Assembly (NCBI GenBank): GCA_963779095.1
Contig: CAVZWU010000017.1
Span: 172,000-235,999 of the forward strand
DNA from: Roseiarcus sp963779095
GTDB taxonomy: Bacteria; Pseudomonadota; Alphaproteobacteria; Rhizobiales; Beijerinckiaceae
Direction of reading: 5' to 3'
DNA: 64,000 nucleotides
Of this stretch, positions 63,947-64,000 are shown piece after piece (within the stretch, counting starts at the first letter, position 1; every line of letters begins with the position of its first letter). The notes beneath the pieces were generated by a model. The model did not search any database, had not been told where the DNA came from, and saw nothing but the letters and a program-made list of their open reading frames with translations. The translations under genes and the position numbers were made by a program.

Positions 63947-64000
63947 CCGACAAGCCGATCAACAATCGCGCCTGGTTTTTCGTCCTGCCCGTCCTGGCAT
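63943..64000 (+). CDS. glpP: GlpP, permease of the glycerol ABC transporter, start only
   Basis: ATG 63943 overlaps the glpT stop (ATGA). Nineteen codons are visible, TDKPINNRAWFFVLPVLA, a typical N-terminal segment of a sugar-type ABC permease entering its first membrane helix. The rest lies beyond the window. Identity rests on position in the operon. Confidence 0.7.
   Translation, partial: MTDKPINNRAWFFVLPVLA

Overview
The window is high-GC DNA from an alphaproteobacterium, most likely Hyphomicrobiales. The marker genes are cckA, a DksA-type regulator with a reduced Zn-finger, fliO, and a glpR-glpD-glpS-glpT-glpP glycerol/glycerol-3-phosphate operon of the rhizobial type. The genus cannot be fixed; a Beijerinckiaceae/Methylocystaceae-like background is only an impression. 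Many conserved genes (cckA, ycjX, ycjF, the universal stress gene, glpD, glpS, glpT) carry single-base frameshifts while both halves stay highly conserved. The simplest reading is residual indel error in a long-read assembly, so I annotate these as one gene with a frameshift and do not treat them as pseudogenes.

Layout. (1) 1-22.4 kb is ordinary chromosome: VOC and SRPBCC proteins, 8-oxoguanine deaminase, phosphoesterase, CoxE-like VWA protein, universal stress protein, DksA, FliO, CckA, MoxR ATPase, a peptidoglycan-binding protein, FAD monooxygenase, SixA-type phosphatase, ycjX/ycjF, an unknown 433-aa protein, an MNT/HEPN toxin-antitoxin-like pair and beta-carbonic anhydrase. A short interspersed palindromic element with flanking direct repeats lies between two convergent genes near 15.3 kb. 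(2) 22.4-33.2 kb is a graveyard of mobile DNA: a [2Fe-2S] oxidoreductase subunit cut by a large serine recombinase module, the 5' part of a group II intron, a class III cyclase with TPRs, IS30 pieces, the remains of a type I restriction operon (hsdR tail plus a YgjP-type peptidase) fused in frame to an IS1634-type transposase, and a truncated ISL3 element. (3) 33.4-40.1 kb holds a complete tRNA-Thr(TGT) and, abutting it, a roughly 2,170-codon Rhs/FG-GAP polymorphic-toxin-like gene whose 5' end was removed by a complete ISL3 element. An IS21 element (istA/istB) follows. (4) 44.2-51.2 kb is an integrative element: small accessory genes, an AlpA-like regulator, a protein whose 3' coding end contains four copies of an 18-bp palindrome, and a tyrosine integrase disrupted by a small IS630-type element. 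It ends at a duplicated 3' part of tRNA-Gln(CTG), the expected attachment site. (5) 51.2-53.3 kb contains recombinase, hydrolase and other relics plus a cytochrome c. (6) 53.3-57.6 kb is a candidate sensory pair: a periplasmic ligand-binding protein followed by a membrane adenylate cyclase with a tandemly duplicated sensor module, interrupted by one in-frame TAG. (7) 58.6-64 kb holds a 2OG-Fe(II) oxygenase and the glp operon, which runs off the end of the window.

The observations I consider most worth following are the duplicated-sensor cyclase with its binding protein, the 18-bp palindrome array inside a coding region of the integrative element, the exact molecular scar of the IS630 insertion, the orphan Rhs protein next to tRNA-Thr, and a covarying hairpin repeat that one group II intron has used as its insertion site.
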